A stretch of DNA of 64,000 nucleotides from Ampelocalamus luodianensis (Eukaryota > Streptophyta > Magnoliopsida > Poales > Poaceae), in contig CM070628.1 in the NCBI GenBank assembly GCA_036346255.1, positions 21,529,840 to 21,593,839 on the forward strand, in the 5' to 3' direction. Below, piece by piece: positions 21,744 to 31,352 of this stretch (the first letter of the stretch is position 1; each line of letters begins with the position of its first letter). The notes under the pieces are model-generated. The model was not told the DNA's origin. It ran no database searches and was given only the letters and a program-made list of their open reading frames with translations. The position numbers and the translations under genes are program-made.

Positions 21744-23596
21744 GGCAAATTTGAATATACGCCACTTAAAAAGTTGCTACTTCGAGATATGCTACCCAGT
21801 TTTCTGAAATTCGAAATTTACCACTCCAATTTATTCCTACTTTGAAATATGCTATTATCACTTATTTTCTCCTATTTTCTTTTCTTTTCTCTTATTTTCC
21901 ATCAATTCCTTTGTGAACTACCTGTTTTGCCCCTCATCTTTTCCTCTCCATCCCTTCATTCTGAACCAGCATCCTTCAGATTCAATCATTGAATTGAGCA
22001 CAGCACAGGCGCTGGCTGTGCTGGTTGAATCAACGCTGCCTCCCCGGTGCTCCCTGCCGGTCTCGCCGGTCCCGCCGTGTCCCAGCCGCGCCTCCCCCGA
22101 GCTCCCCTCTAGTCCCTCCCCGTCTCCCCGAGTTCTAACTGTCTCCCAGCTGGCGGCCGTGGAGCAGCACGGCACACCGCCGAAGAAGGTCGAGGCTGCG
22201 CCGGTCGTGTACATGGAGCCATCGTTCTTGGTCTCGCTGGAGTCGTCCGAGCTGCCCATCCCCGTGTTCTTGTTGAAGCCTTGCGGTGGCCACACGGCCG
22301 CATGCGCGTGATGACAGCGAGGCGCGCCGGTGACAAAAGTTCGAGCAAGATGAACGACGATTGAGTAGTAGTACACTATACACCCAGAGCAAATGTGCAT
22401 TGTTCTACGTCAGCCTAGTCGGCCAGGAGGATATTGTGGTGTTTCTGTTGTAAACTCGCGTATAATAGAATCACTTCTCCTTTGATTTTCTCGCCAAACT
22501 TGTAACACGCATAACTGTTCATACTGTGATGTCTGATGTGTCTTCGTAGACTAGTGTGATTGATTTGTTCTATCTTGTATTCATCTCTTGGTTAAAGTCA
22601 ATCTGGGCCGGATTGATTCAACTTTCAACCCAAGTCAAAGTCATTGATCACATATCACAGAACTTTCAAATGTAATGTCTCATCTAATGTCCCACGCACA
22701 TCTTTCCAATGATCTCATCTTCTTCGCTTGTGATTACTTGTTATCAGTAGGAGCGTCACCCCCGCCTCCCCACCCATCCTCGAGCGGCATATCCGGCATG
22801 ACCTTCTTCCAAAACCAGTGCTTCCTCGAGAGCAGCACCATCTCCTCGATGGGCACGCCCTTGGTCTCTGGCAGGAAGATGTGGACGAAGACGGTCATGA
22901 CGGTGATCCAGCCGGCGAAGAAGAGGAAGATGCCAAACTTGAAGGCGCAGAGCAGCCACAGGAACGCCTGCGCGCTGGCCTCCACCATGCCCGTGAACTC
23001 GGCGTCGACGTCCGCGGTGTCGCGGATGCGCTCCAGCACGCGCCGCCCCTCCTCGGTGTGCCCGCGCTCGATGAGGCTGTTGGGTGTCTCCGGGAGGAGT
23101 AGCCCACCCATGGTCATCAGCAGCGCTGGAGCCGCCACGAGACCCGGCGAGAGGCGCCACCCCCATGGCTTGATGTTCTGCGTGCCGTAGTTGATCATGT
23201 TCGCTGTGAAGATGCCAAGCGTCGTCGCGAGTTGGAAGACAGGGAGGGATCAGAGGGGAGCTCGGGGGAGGTACGACTGGGACGCGGTGGGACCGGCGGA
23301 CCGGCGAGGAGCACGAGGGAGGCGGCGTCGATCCAACCAGCGCAACCAGCGCCTGTGCTGTGCTCGATTCAATGATTGAATCTGGAGGATGCTGGTTCAG
23401 AACGAAGGGATGGAGAGGAAAAGACAAGGGCAAAATAGGTAGTTCACAAGGGAATTGATGGAAAATAAGAGAAAATGAGTGATAATGTTATATTTCAAAG
23501 TAGGAAGAAATTGAAGTGGCAAATTTCAAATTTCAGAAAACTAGATGGTATATCTCGAAATAAAAACTTTCTAAATGGCATATATCCAAATTTGCC
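21744..23596. mobile_element. Pack-MULE (about 1.85 kb) carrying host gene fragments
   Basis: Long inverted repeats: 21744-22140 and the reverse complement of 23240-23596 align nearly end to end (GGCAAATTTG start, TTTTCTGAAAT, TTCCTACTTTGAAATAT, GAACCAGCATCCT, CAGATTCAATCATTGAAT). Between them lie a hexose-transporter fragment and, at 22145-22330, another GC-rich captured piece I cannot identify. The flanks ATTTCTGCT (21734-21742) and ATTTTTGTT (23597-23605) match at 7 of 9, a plausible decayed 9-bp duplication. Confidence 0.8.
22734..23238 (-). pseudogene. hexose/H+ symporter (STP/MST) fragment with internal deletion
   Basis: Minus-strand translation starts in FQLATTLGIFTANMINYGTQ, passes LLLPETPNSLIERG and ERIRDTADVDAEF, the middle of an STP-type monosaccharide transporter. 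At VEAS it jumps straight to AQAFLWLLCAFKFG, FLPETKGVPIEEM and KHWFWKKVMPD, the last transmembrane helix and C-terminal tail, ending at a stop. Roughly 170-190 residues that belong between the two parts are missing, as is the N-terminal third. The frame stays open over the joint. It has been captured by the Pack-MULE, so it cannot make a working transporter; antisense or siRNA production against parent genes is possible but unproven. Confidence 0.85.
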
Positions 23597-23823
23597 ATTT
23601 TTGTTGATATAGGAGAGAAAGGGATGAGAGAAATTTTAGTTGTCTCTTCGTGAAGAGACAACTCAATAGCCAGCACACAACACCATTGTATGAGTTGTTG
23701 GTCATAACAAACACTATTTGAGATTTCATAGAGATAAATTATTGTAGAATTTATCTTTAGTTTTGTTTATAGATAATATAAAGAAGTATATAGATAACAG
23801 TCGTCCTTACTATTGTACGTGCC

Positions 23824-24089
23824 TTTAAAAAGAAGTCAAGGGGTCTAATAAAAGGAAGTCGAATGGGTCTAATGGAAAGTTGGCGTTAAGGAAATCCCTT
23901 TTGTTCAAAAAATTTCGCCACATTTGAATTTTGCCCGGCCCAAACGACGCATCCGGCCGGCCCATGAGTCGCCTGTTGCCCTAACCTCCCCCGTGTCCCC
24001 TGCCAGATCCCCTCGCCTCCCACTCAGCCACTCTCCCCTTTCGCCTCCTCCCCCTTCCTCTCCAAGCGGCGACGGCGCAGCAGCAGGGA
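23824..24089. other. short spacer before the Ariadne fragment
   Basis: AT-rich to 23920, then pyrimidine-rich sequence that may be the 5' part of the captured or duplicated Ariadne gene. Confidence 0.35.
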
Positions 24090-24335
24090 CCACGCGCGCG
24101 ATCTCATCCACCACCGCTGGAAGATGGATTGCATCTATGACTACCTTGATGGCTTGATAGGAAGGGGCGAGACCGCATGCTCAGGGAGGCAGGCATTGTG
24201 CTGCAGGAGAAGAATAGCATGACAGACAGCTCAACAACATCCTCAAGAAGCGTCACCTGCAATGTGTGTTTTGAGGAATTCTCCCTGAATGCTCTCTCGG
24301 CCATGGAATGTGGGCATTGTTTCTGCAATGACTGT
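24090..24335 (+). pseudogene. Ariadne-type RBR E3 ligase fragment (frameshifted)
   Basis: In one frame 24094-24177 reads LIHHRWKMDCIYDYLD and GRGETA, the region before the RING1 of plant ARI proteins. Homology then shifts frame to REAGIVLQEKN and VTCNVCFEEFSLNALSAMEC followed by GHCFCNDC, which holds most of the RING1 zinc ligands. A donor-like GTGAGT follows at about 24334. The single-base frame change near 24177-24182 and the absence of the IBR and RING2 domains make it non-functional as seen. Confidence 0.7.
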
Positions 24336-24417
24336 GAGTTCCTAGCGTCATTGCCATTGATTGCCTATAACAATTTTTTGGCTATATGGACTGTGACATT
24401 AATTCTTTGTTTTTCAG

Positions 24418-24535
24418 CTAGAAGAGCATTGGAACGGAGCAGAAGCCATCGGAGAGGTCCATCAGGCATCAGCTTGGCGACCTGCTCTGCAGCATCATCA
24501 AACAGCCGCTTACGTACTGCATATCTGGTCGGGCA
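24418..24535 (+). pseudogene. possible downstream exon fragment, identity unknown
   Basis: After a good acceptor (TTTTTCAG, about 24417) a frame reads SIGTEQKPSERSIRHQLGD and then LLCSIIKQPLTYCISG before a stop. It looks like real protein sequence but does not resemble the next Ariadne exon; it may come from a different gene, as in transposon-shuffled fragments. Confidence 0.35.
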
Positions 24536-24555
24536 ACAATCTGAATCGAGAGTAA

Positions 24556-25178
24556 GGGGGCTGTTTGGACCGTGACCCAAGTGAGTTATGTCTAAAATTT
24601 TGGTAATATCATAACTCATGCAATGCCAAAACTTAGATAAAAAAGTATTGTTTAGATCATAGTCATATCAATTTACAGTCAATACCGAAATTGATGTGTT
24701 TGGATTATAATCATACCAAAATTTGCCAAAATTGATGTGTTTGGATTATAATCATACCAAAATTTGCCAAATACACGTGAGGCCAGCATAACATATATTC
24801 TTTTTTGCATCAAAATATGCCAAGAGTGGTCTTGTTTTATTGATCAAATGACCAGAAATACAATGGTTCAATCGAATCGCAAATCATATACTCGATTTAT
24901 AAAATATGATCATTTTAACGTCTTGAATTAAACTTTACATGCATTAATTGCAACAAATCACAGATCGTCACGAACAGCCCAACAGCCCATTCGGCTCAGG
25001 CGTTGCCAAAATCCGGCCACCCGGATTTGGCCCTGGCATTGTGCATGAAACCAACGGAGGTTACTAATTTTTTTTAGGGTATTACCAAAATTTGGAAACA
25101 AACCAAATCATAGCCAAATTTCATAGGTATTACCAAAATTTTGGTAGAACTCATTGGGGTTACAATCCAAACAGCTCC
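24556..25178. mobile_element. Tourist/PIF-like element (623 bp) with TAA duplication
   Basis: Left end GGGGGCTGTTTGG and inverted right end GGAGCTGTTTGG, followed by parallel sequence (GACC/GTAACCC, GTGAGTT/ATGAGTT, AAAATTTTGGTAAT). TAA flanks both sides (24553-24555 and 25179-25181). A 41-bp tandem duplication (TTGATGTGTTTGGATTATAA...) sits at 24688-24770. No transposase is seen. Confidence 0.75.
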
Positions 25179-25422
25179 TAAATTTGATTGTTAAACAAAA
25201 CATAGCGTATTGGACTTTTGTGGAACAAGCAACAATGTCTAAACACTGGTTTGAACAATTTCGTCCAAAATTCAACCAAATTCTGTCCAAATTTTAAACG
25301 TTGGTTTGAACACTTCCAAAATTTCGATGATTTTGGTGGTTTTGCCACCCTAGCGAAATTTTTTCAGGGGTGGGTGGGGAAGCGGGAGATCTGGTCCTTT
25401 GTGCACAATCTAGAGGAACAGT

Positions 25423-26594
25423 TAGGCCTGGTAATGGGCTATGATTCAGCCCGAATCCTACCTTAGCCCAAGAATTCTAATAGACAGCCCAACCCAACCG
25501 AATTGCTTAAAACCCCACCCCGTCTAGCCCAACTTGGCCCGTTTCAACCCTAAGGGTCGGCCTGATTAGTAATGCAAGCCCATGTCACCGATTCACCATG
25601 TGGCATTTCATGACGTCAGGACTCCTGGGTCGCTCTCTTCCTTCTTCCCCCATTCCTTTTCTTTGCTTCTCCCAAATCTTCTTCCTCTCCATTTCTTCTT
25701 CCTATTCTCTCATCTCCTTCCTCTGGTGCTTGGCTCCGGCGCCGCCTCTCCTTCTCCTGGCTCGACCCAGACCTCTGGCTGCCCTTGGCATCCTACGTCG
25801 CCGTCAGCTCCCCTTGCGCGTCCGGCCCGGTGCACTCGCTTGCACCCATGGCGCCGCCGCTAGTGGCTTGGCCTAGCCCGGCTCCTTTGCTCCCCGGCGT
25901 CCTCGTGGCTCTACGTGCGCAGGCAGGCGGGCTACGGGCGTGGGAGCAGACGCGGCGGTGTACCAAGGAGGAGGCACCGCTATGCCGCGATCGACAGTGG
26001 TGGCGAGCGGCTGAAAGATGTGAGCGAGCTCAAGTGCAATAGAGAGTACGAGGCCCGGAGGCTGCGCTAATAGCGGCGGCGGTCGAGCGAGGAGCAGCGC
26101 GTGGGATGCGATGGGCGTGGTGGGTGGGCAGCAGCGATGGTGAACGAGCGCGACCCAGCTGTGGTTCGATTTTCCAACGAAATAGGTTTGATACTAGAAA
26201 CAAATCTTGTAATGTTGATGTTTTTTTTTCTGAAACTTGTGTGACTTCTTACGAGACTTGCAAGAAACGAAGTCGTCGTTGTCGGGTAGACGGGGAGATG
26301 GAGAGGGTCCATCGTTGGCACGGGCACCACGGCGGCGGAGGAGGAGCGATGTTGTGGACGGAGAAGCGGTGCGACGAGAGGAACACGACAGCCTCACTCG
26401 CGATCTTGACGACGGCATCCAGCTCCTGTGGCCAAGTTTTCATTTGCATTTCAATCCTAACCCAACCATGTTTAAAGCCAGCCCAACCCTGTCCTAGCTT
26501 ATTTTTATTTTGGCCCATTTCATTCTACCCAAAATCAACCCATACAAGGGCCCAGCCCTTTGGCCCTTTAAATTTTGGCCCATTACCAGGCCTA
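25423..26594. mobile_element. hAT element (1172 bp) with perfect 8-bp TSD
   Basis: The termini TAGGCCTGGTAATGGGC are identical in inverse over 17 bp and are flanked by GGAACAGT on both sides (25415-25422 and 26595-26602), the 8-bp duplication diagnostic of hAT. Subterminal parts are rich in AGCCCAACCC-type repeats. The interior (25580-26380) is not transposase. It begins as a pyrimidine-rich leader-like stretch and becomes GC-rich with long open frames on both strands, which suggests captured host 5' gene sequence. I could not identify the source. Confidence 0.85.
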
Positions 26595-26602
26595 GGAACA
26601 GT

Positions 26603-26839
26603 CATGATCGGAATTTCCAGATTTGCAACTTTGTTGCATTTGCACGTGATATGTTGTCCTCTTTATCACCTAAATAAGTACTATGTTTACATAAAAAAAA
26701 AACTTGTTCCCTGAACCCCTAGTGTAACGTCATGGGTTAAAAATATCTCGGTGATGTTACCTGCTGCTTCAGAATGAACAGAACGAAGCACAAATGTGAA
26801 GTGATCAACCTACCGAGTACCGAGCTAGCTAGTTATCGG
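26603..26839. other. 3' flank of the TBL gene
   Basis: No gene; on the minus strand it would carry the TBL 3' UTR. Confidence 0.4.
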
Positions 26840-28051
26840 TTAACCTATCAGCATGTGAAGCAGCATGTTGTTGCACGCGTCCATGGCGCCGGGCAGGCAC
26901 CAGTGCACGCAGTCGCGCGACACGTTGAACTTCTCCGGCTGCCACAGCCGGTACTTGCTCGGGTGGGCGTCCAGCCGCAGCGCCATTGCCTCCGTCGAAT
27001 CCAGCAAGAGCATCCTCATCCCTTCCCCCCTCGCCGCCGCCTCTGCCGCCGCAAACTCCTGCACCTGTATCGCGTACATCTCTTTCTGCACCGAGTTCAT
27101 CTCCCACTCGCCGCGCCGGACCGGCAGCGTCCGCACGCAGTCGCCGTCCTCGTTCCACGTCCCGTTCTCGTAGTGCGACGGCGAGAGCGTCCGCACGACC
27201 ACCGTCCTGGCGCGGCCGCTGGGCGCGCCCACGGTCGCCCGGAGCGCGCTCCGGAACGCCATCCGGAGCGAGTACCGGAGCGTGAGGTCGGTAACGTTGG
27301 CCGCGAGGCAGCGGTTGCACCCGACGAGGCGGCCGCGCTCGTAGAACACCGACGGCCGGTAGAACCAGCTGCCGGCAGAGACGACGACGTAGTCGAACTT
27401 GCCTGCGTGGGCCGCCCAACCGGCGTCCGGTTCGTCGAGGTGGAGGCTCCACAGGCCCGATCCGCTGTGCGTCGGGCCGTCCGGGTCCGTCTCGATGGCT
27501 CTGACGAGGAACGGCGACCAGAAGGAGGCGATGGTGAAGCCGTGGCGCTCGTAGCGGTACACGTAGCTCGCGTTGGTCCTCGGCACGGGCTGCTCGGCCC
27601 GCGTCAGGAGGCACACGAGCGAGTGCATCTGGTTCCTGGCGAGCGAGTCGCCGACGAACGCCATGGACTTGCCCCTCATCATGCCGAGGAACCTCGCCGC
27701 GTCGAAGCGGGGCAGCTCGCACCCCGCCGGTCGCCACCGCCACCGGACAAAATCGAGGTCCGGCTTGCCGTACCGCATGCAGTCATAGTGGCCGTGGATC
27801 ACGGGGCAGGTCTCGTTGGTGTAGGGAGGCGCGACCGGGTCCGGCACCCACTCGCCCTTGAAGATGTCGCAAGACCGGTTGCCGCCACGGCCATCCGTCC
27901 TGCTCGTCACCGCCGGCGGCAGCAGCAGCATGCAGCCAGGTAGGCTCACCAAAGCGAGGACCACAAGGCACGTCGCGAGGACCGCGGCGGGAAAGACATA
28001 GTGGATGTTTTGGTGGGTTATGGACTGCAACTTAATCTCATGAAACTTCAT
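26840..28051 (-). CDS. trichome birefringence-like (TBL/DUF231) polysaccharide O-acetyltransferase
   Basis: A 403-residue, single-exon type II membrane protein of the PMR5/TBL family, expected in the Golgi to O-acetylate a cell-wall polysaccharide. Numbering from this start: membrane anchor about 20-38, PMR5N-type motif CDIFKGEWVPDP at 61-72, the esterase-like GDS motif at 134-136 (FVGDSLARNQ), FWSPFLV at 177-183, and the catalytic-type DCVH at 380-383 (DCVHWCLPG). It ends MLLHMLIG. The wording is closest to the xyloglucan-type AXY4/TBL19-27 clade, but the substrate is not certain. An upstream in-frame ATG at 28135 would add 28 residues. I prefer 28051 because a TATA-like string lies between the two and the shorter tail fits the family. 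A broken second copy lies at 31190-31352. Confidence 0.9.
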   Translation of the reverse strand: MKFHEIKLQSITHQNIHYVFPAAVLATCLVVLALVSLPGCMLLLPPAVTSRTDGRGGNRSCDIFKGEWVPDPVAPPYTNETCPVIHGHYDCMRYGKPDLDFVRWRWRPAGCELPRFDAARFLGMMRGKSMAFVGDSLARNQMHSLVCLLTRAEQPVPRTNASYVYRYERHGFTIASFWSPFLVRAIETDPDGPTHSGSGLWSLHLDEPDAGWAAHAGKFDYVVVSAGSWFYRPSVFYERGRLVGCNRCLAANVTDLTLRYSLRMAFRSALRATVGAPSGRARTVVVRTLSPSHYENGTWNEDGDCVRTLPVRRGEWEMNSVQKEMYAIQVQEFAAAEAAARGEGMRMLLLDSTEAMALRLDAHPSKYRLWQPEKFNVSRDCVHWCLPGAMDACNNMLLHMLIG

Positions 28052-28106
28052 TAGGATAGATTGGAGACAAATTGTGAGTCTTGAGCTCATGAGTAGGTAC
28101 ATGTAC

Positions 28107-28113
28107 ATATATA
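28107..28113 (-). promoter_or_regulatory. TATA-like element of the TBL gene
   Basis: The minus strand reads TATATAT about 56 bp upstream of the preferred start codon and downstream of the alternative ATG at 28135, which argues for the shorter protein. Confidence 0.4.
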
Positions 28114-28135
28114 CATTAATAAGGTTGAATACCAA

Positions 28136-29672
28136 TAGAATTTTGCTGCTGTTTCATGAACGTTCATGAATCATGTGGTCTGGTTGGAAGCAGCATGTTG
28201 CCGAAAATGGCAGTGACTGTTCCGTGGCAATTAGTCTGTAACGTACACCTGTAATGGTGGATTACACGCGTGTAGTTTCAGATACCCACCTGTTCCGTTA
28301 TTTTTGGATGGTTGGGTTCTGAGAAGAATGATGTAAAGCAACGCGAAATGAAAAGGGTATCAAGTGCTAAACAGGTGTGCGTGTTTGAGGCCATGAAGAC
28401 GAGCTACCTGTAAATTAATCTAGCAGTAGCCCTCCCTTTTTCTCCTCCTCCATATTTGACCTGTAATTAGCCCTGTCAAGATCAGCGAACTAGAGTTCAC
28501 CCATCGTTCCAGATTGACCAGGTACTCCTTCCAGATTTTTTTCCTTTTAAAGGACAGCTCTTTCCAGATCTGTCACGTACTTTCCAATGGCAAAAGGTAG
28601 TGACACTCACGTACTTTGCTAACTCGGCATTCAGGCCCCTTTATCCAAGGTAGCCCAGCCCGTATTTGGGTTTGGCCTTTCGGTTTTTTCAAGTGGGACA
28701 TGTCAGGATTCCGCCTCACCTGGGCACAACCTGGGCCGGCCATCTAGATTGAGGCAGCTGCTGTGTTCGTATTCGTGCAGTCTTTTAGACTTTTTCTTTA
28801 GTTTAAAAGTAAAAAAATCTAAGTCTAAACAAGGGATGCTTTTTTTTATTCAATTTATAAAAAATTTAAGTCGTTTTAAGCCTAAAAGCCATAAACCAAA
28901 AGAGATTTTTTTTTTGCTTTTGCGGAATAAAATATCCCTTTGTCACTGAATTTCGTTGAAATTACCATCAAAATACCATTCGTATATAAGTGCAAATCTT
29001 TTCATTTTATTCTATTCCTTCCTCTTCTCCACCCGTTTCTCCCCCTTTCCCTTCGGTTCCTGCCGCCGCCTCCCCTCTCCCGACGCTGCTGTTCCCCTAC
29101 CCCTACCCCAACGCCACCGCCTCCCCTCTCCCGATGCTACTGTTCTCCTACCCCTACCCCAACGCCACCGCCTCCCCTCCCCTCCCCCAACACTGTCGCC
29201 CCCTACCCGTTGCCGCCTCACGACGCCGCTGTCCTCCCTCTTCCCCACGCCTGATGCAACCGTCTTCTCTCTACCCCGCGCCCAATGTCGACGTACTCCG
29301 TGGATCTCCATCGCCCGCCGTCCTCAAATCCAGATCAAGGTGAGTCCTATGATTTTGATTCTATGTACACTTAGATGATAGTTGATCGGCATGACTCTGT
29401 TAATGACCACTTGTGTATGGATGATACATGTCATAAAATAAATATTCTGTTGAAGAACACGACTAATTCTTATCCTACATGTTCACTGTGGCCAGTTCCA
29501 AGCACATCCGTACATCTTGTTTTTGCAATGACATTCATAAACATAACATCGATCGATTATTCATCCCTTCCTTTGGTCATGAGTAATGACTCATGACTGA
29601 CCATGCAAAAATAATATCTAAGCACTGATTAGTTTCAGGTATGAATATGGGTCTATATAATTGAATTTACAG
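28136..29672. other. intergenic, with CT-rich 51-bp tandem repeat
   Basis: Promoter side of the TBL gene to about 28750, then T/A-rich sequence. At 29066-29185 a 51-bp unit starting CCGCCTCCCCTCTCCCGA is repeated (starts at 29066, 29117 and 29168). A donor-like CAAG|GTGAGT lies at 29338-29341. I find no convincing coding exon; the CT-rich part could be a 5' UTR belonging to the PIN fragment. Confidence 0.5.
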
Positions 29673-30393
29673 TTACCGTTGATTGTCAGTAACTCCATAA
29701 GAATACTTTCATATGGAGGGCTAGGAATGGCAGTGCTCAGCCTAGGTGTGAATTACATCGGTGAAGCTAAAATTAGTATATGTAGATAAACTTTGCAAAA
29801 ACCAATTATGTAATCGTAGCTTCTAACTAGTTCTATACTTCTATTACATGCCTTTTCACTGCTCTACAAACTGAAATTATAGCATGTGGAATTAAAAAGA
29901 TGCTACTACCATTAGGCATCAGGTTCTTTCTAGGACCAGCCCTAATGGTGATCTCTTCCTATGCTATTGGGATGTGTGGAATTTTGCTGAAGGTGGTCAT
30001 TGTACAGGTATATTTTACCACTGTTCTTTCCTTTGTACAAATTTTTATAAAATAAAACTTGTTTTGTACATGTTATGTACCATCATCATAGTTGTGTGCA
30101 ATTTAAAGACAAAAATTATGCTTAACCACTGAACACTCCTCATAGGCAGCTCTACCTCAAGGAATAGTGTCATTTGTGTTTGCGAAGGAGTATAATGTGC
30201 ATGCAGATATTCTGAGCACTTCGCAAGTCAATCTTCTACCATCCTAAGCTAATTAGAAGCAGTTTATGGTGGAAGAACAAACTGACACCATGTGCTTGTT
30301 ATCCTCTTCTCTTGCAGGATAATTGTTAGCATGATGGGTGCAGTTCCTGCTGCACTGGCTTACTATTTTGTTATCGATCATCCAAGATTCTAA
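29673..30393 (+). pseudogene. PIN-type auxin efflux carrier, C-terminal exons only
   Basis: Four exons reconstruct the last membrane helices of a PIN carrier. 29673-29745 gives LPLIVSNSIRILSYGGLG then MAVLSL. 29850-30007 gives LFTALQTEIIACGIKKM through GILLKVVIVQ. 30146-30222 gives AALPQGIVSFVFAKEYNVHA then DILST. 30318-30393 gives IIVSMMGAVPAALAYYFVI and stops. Phases agree across all joints. The acceptor before exon two is AT instead of AG, and the donor after exon three is GC (GCAAGT). The N-terminal helices and loop are not found upstream, so I treat it as a truncated copy; it is closest in style to short-loop PINs. Function in auxin transport would need the missing half. Confidence 0.75.
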
Positions 30394-31189
30394 CCTATGA
30401 CCATTTGCAAAAGATTAATTCATATCTATTCATTTGATAAAACAATAACATAACAATGTCAAGGATAAATTCAGTCATGAGTATGAATATTTTGCCTTAC
30501 TGTAAATACTCGTGGACTTGGATTTGTGGTGGCCCAAGCTAAAGATAGCTAGCTATTTGTATTTGCGGATCATATATTTTCCCTACCATTTCAATTATAA
30601 GAACAGTACTGAACGAACAGAAGATGTATAGAAAATCCACCCCTTGCTCACCCAGGCATTGTGGCGTGCTTTGTTCCTTGTGGTTGGAGCCCTTGAGCTC
30701 TTGCACCCTGTAGAGCAATTCCCATGCAAAAAAATATATTTAAATACATGCATAAACAGGTCCTCTAAACCTTCAAGGACAATTCAGATTTTTTTAATCC
30801 TTCACACACAACTCAATAAACTAACAAACTATAAAAAAATCAGATTACCAAACACTTTAGATTGGCTTAAAAGCTAAAGGACTTATAAGCTGATTAAGCT
30901 AAAAATCTAGCTTTAAGCTATAAGCCAAAAAGGCTAAGTCTAAACAAACAGGGCCTTAGGTTATTCGTATTCATACTCTGTCACGATGTTGTGGGTCCGA
31001 GGAATAAGAGTCAGGGTTCTTGTGTGGAACGCAAAAATTTCACAAGAATTTTACAAAGATTTTATAGAAAATAATTTAATTTTCAGGAAATAATTTCTGC
31101 GTTCCCAACCGGCCTTACACATGCTATCAATTCACATTTCGTACAGCTGATCACGACGTGATTGTACTTACACGGTGACATTGGAATTC
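30394..31189. other. intergenic, transposon-like AT-rich sequence
   Basis: Around 30840-30955 are AAGCTTATAAGC-like motifs ending AAACAAACAGGGCCTTA, which resembles the end of a hAT-type MITE; its partner end was not found. No gene is seen. Confidence 0.4.
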
Positions 31190-31352
31190 TTACCCATCAT
31201 TTGATTTACCTAGCTTTGCGACGTCAACAGCATATGAATGAAGCAGCATGTCATTCCAGGTATCGATGGCCCCGGGCAGACACAAGTGCACGCAGCCATT
31301 GTACACTTATGAAGTACTTCTCCGGCGTCCAGCCCCAGTACTTGGTCGGGTG
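31190..31352 (-). pseudogene. truncated TBL (DUF231) C-terminal fragment
   Basis: Minus-strand translation gives PTKYWGWTPEKYF and, after a one-base frame change, GCVHLCLPGAIDTWNDMLLH, matching PSKYRLWQPEKFN...DCVHWCLPGAMDACNNMLLH of the intact gene at 26840. The Asp of the catalytic DxxH is Gly here. The fragment is cut at 31353 by a copia LTR. Confidence 0.85.

Larger units (their letters stand above)
21683..23823. mobile_element. Tourist-like MITE split by a Pack-MULE
   Basis: GGGCATGCACAATGGT (from 21683, after TTA) pairs with the inverted right end GGCACGTACAATAGT (ending 23823). The MITE itself is only about 280 bp (21683-21743 plus 23597-23823), with a hairpin TTGTCTCTTC...GAAGAGACAA in its right part. 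The rest is the Pack-MULE inserted inside it. The right flank is TTT rather than TTA. Confidence 0.6.

Noticed and set aside
22675..23433. Open frames opposite and alongside the transporter fragment
   Set aside because: Shadows of the captured transporter sequence in other frames; no independent domain.
26774..27943. 389-codon plus-strand open frame
   Set aside because: It is the antisense of the TBL gene; GC-rich grass genes often leave the opposite strand open. Its translation has no domain, only Arg/His/Pro-rich sequence.
3127..28051. A biosynthetic gene cluster of UGT, RING E3 and TBL
   Set aside because: The three intact genes are far apart, of unrelated function, and separated by transposons; nothing suggests co-regulation.
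28940..29378. Open frames of 104-140 codons in CT-rich sequence
   Set aside because: Low-complexity Pro/Ser/Leu translation of a 51-bp tandem repeat; not a protein I can support.
28780..30960. A single large transposon bounded by similar GTTTAGACTTAG sequences around the PIN fragment
   Set aside because: The two sequences are in the same orientation, not inverted, and no target duplication was found, so a common element is not supported.
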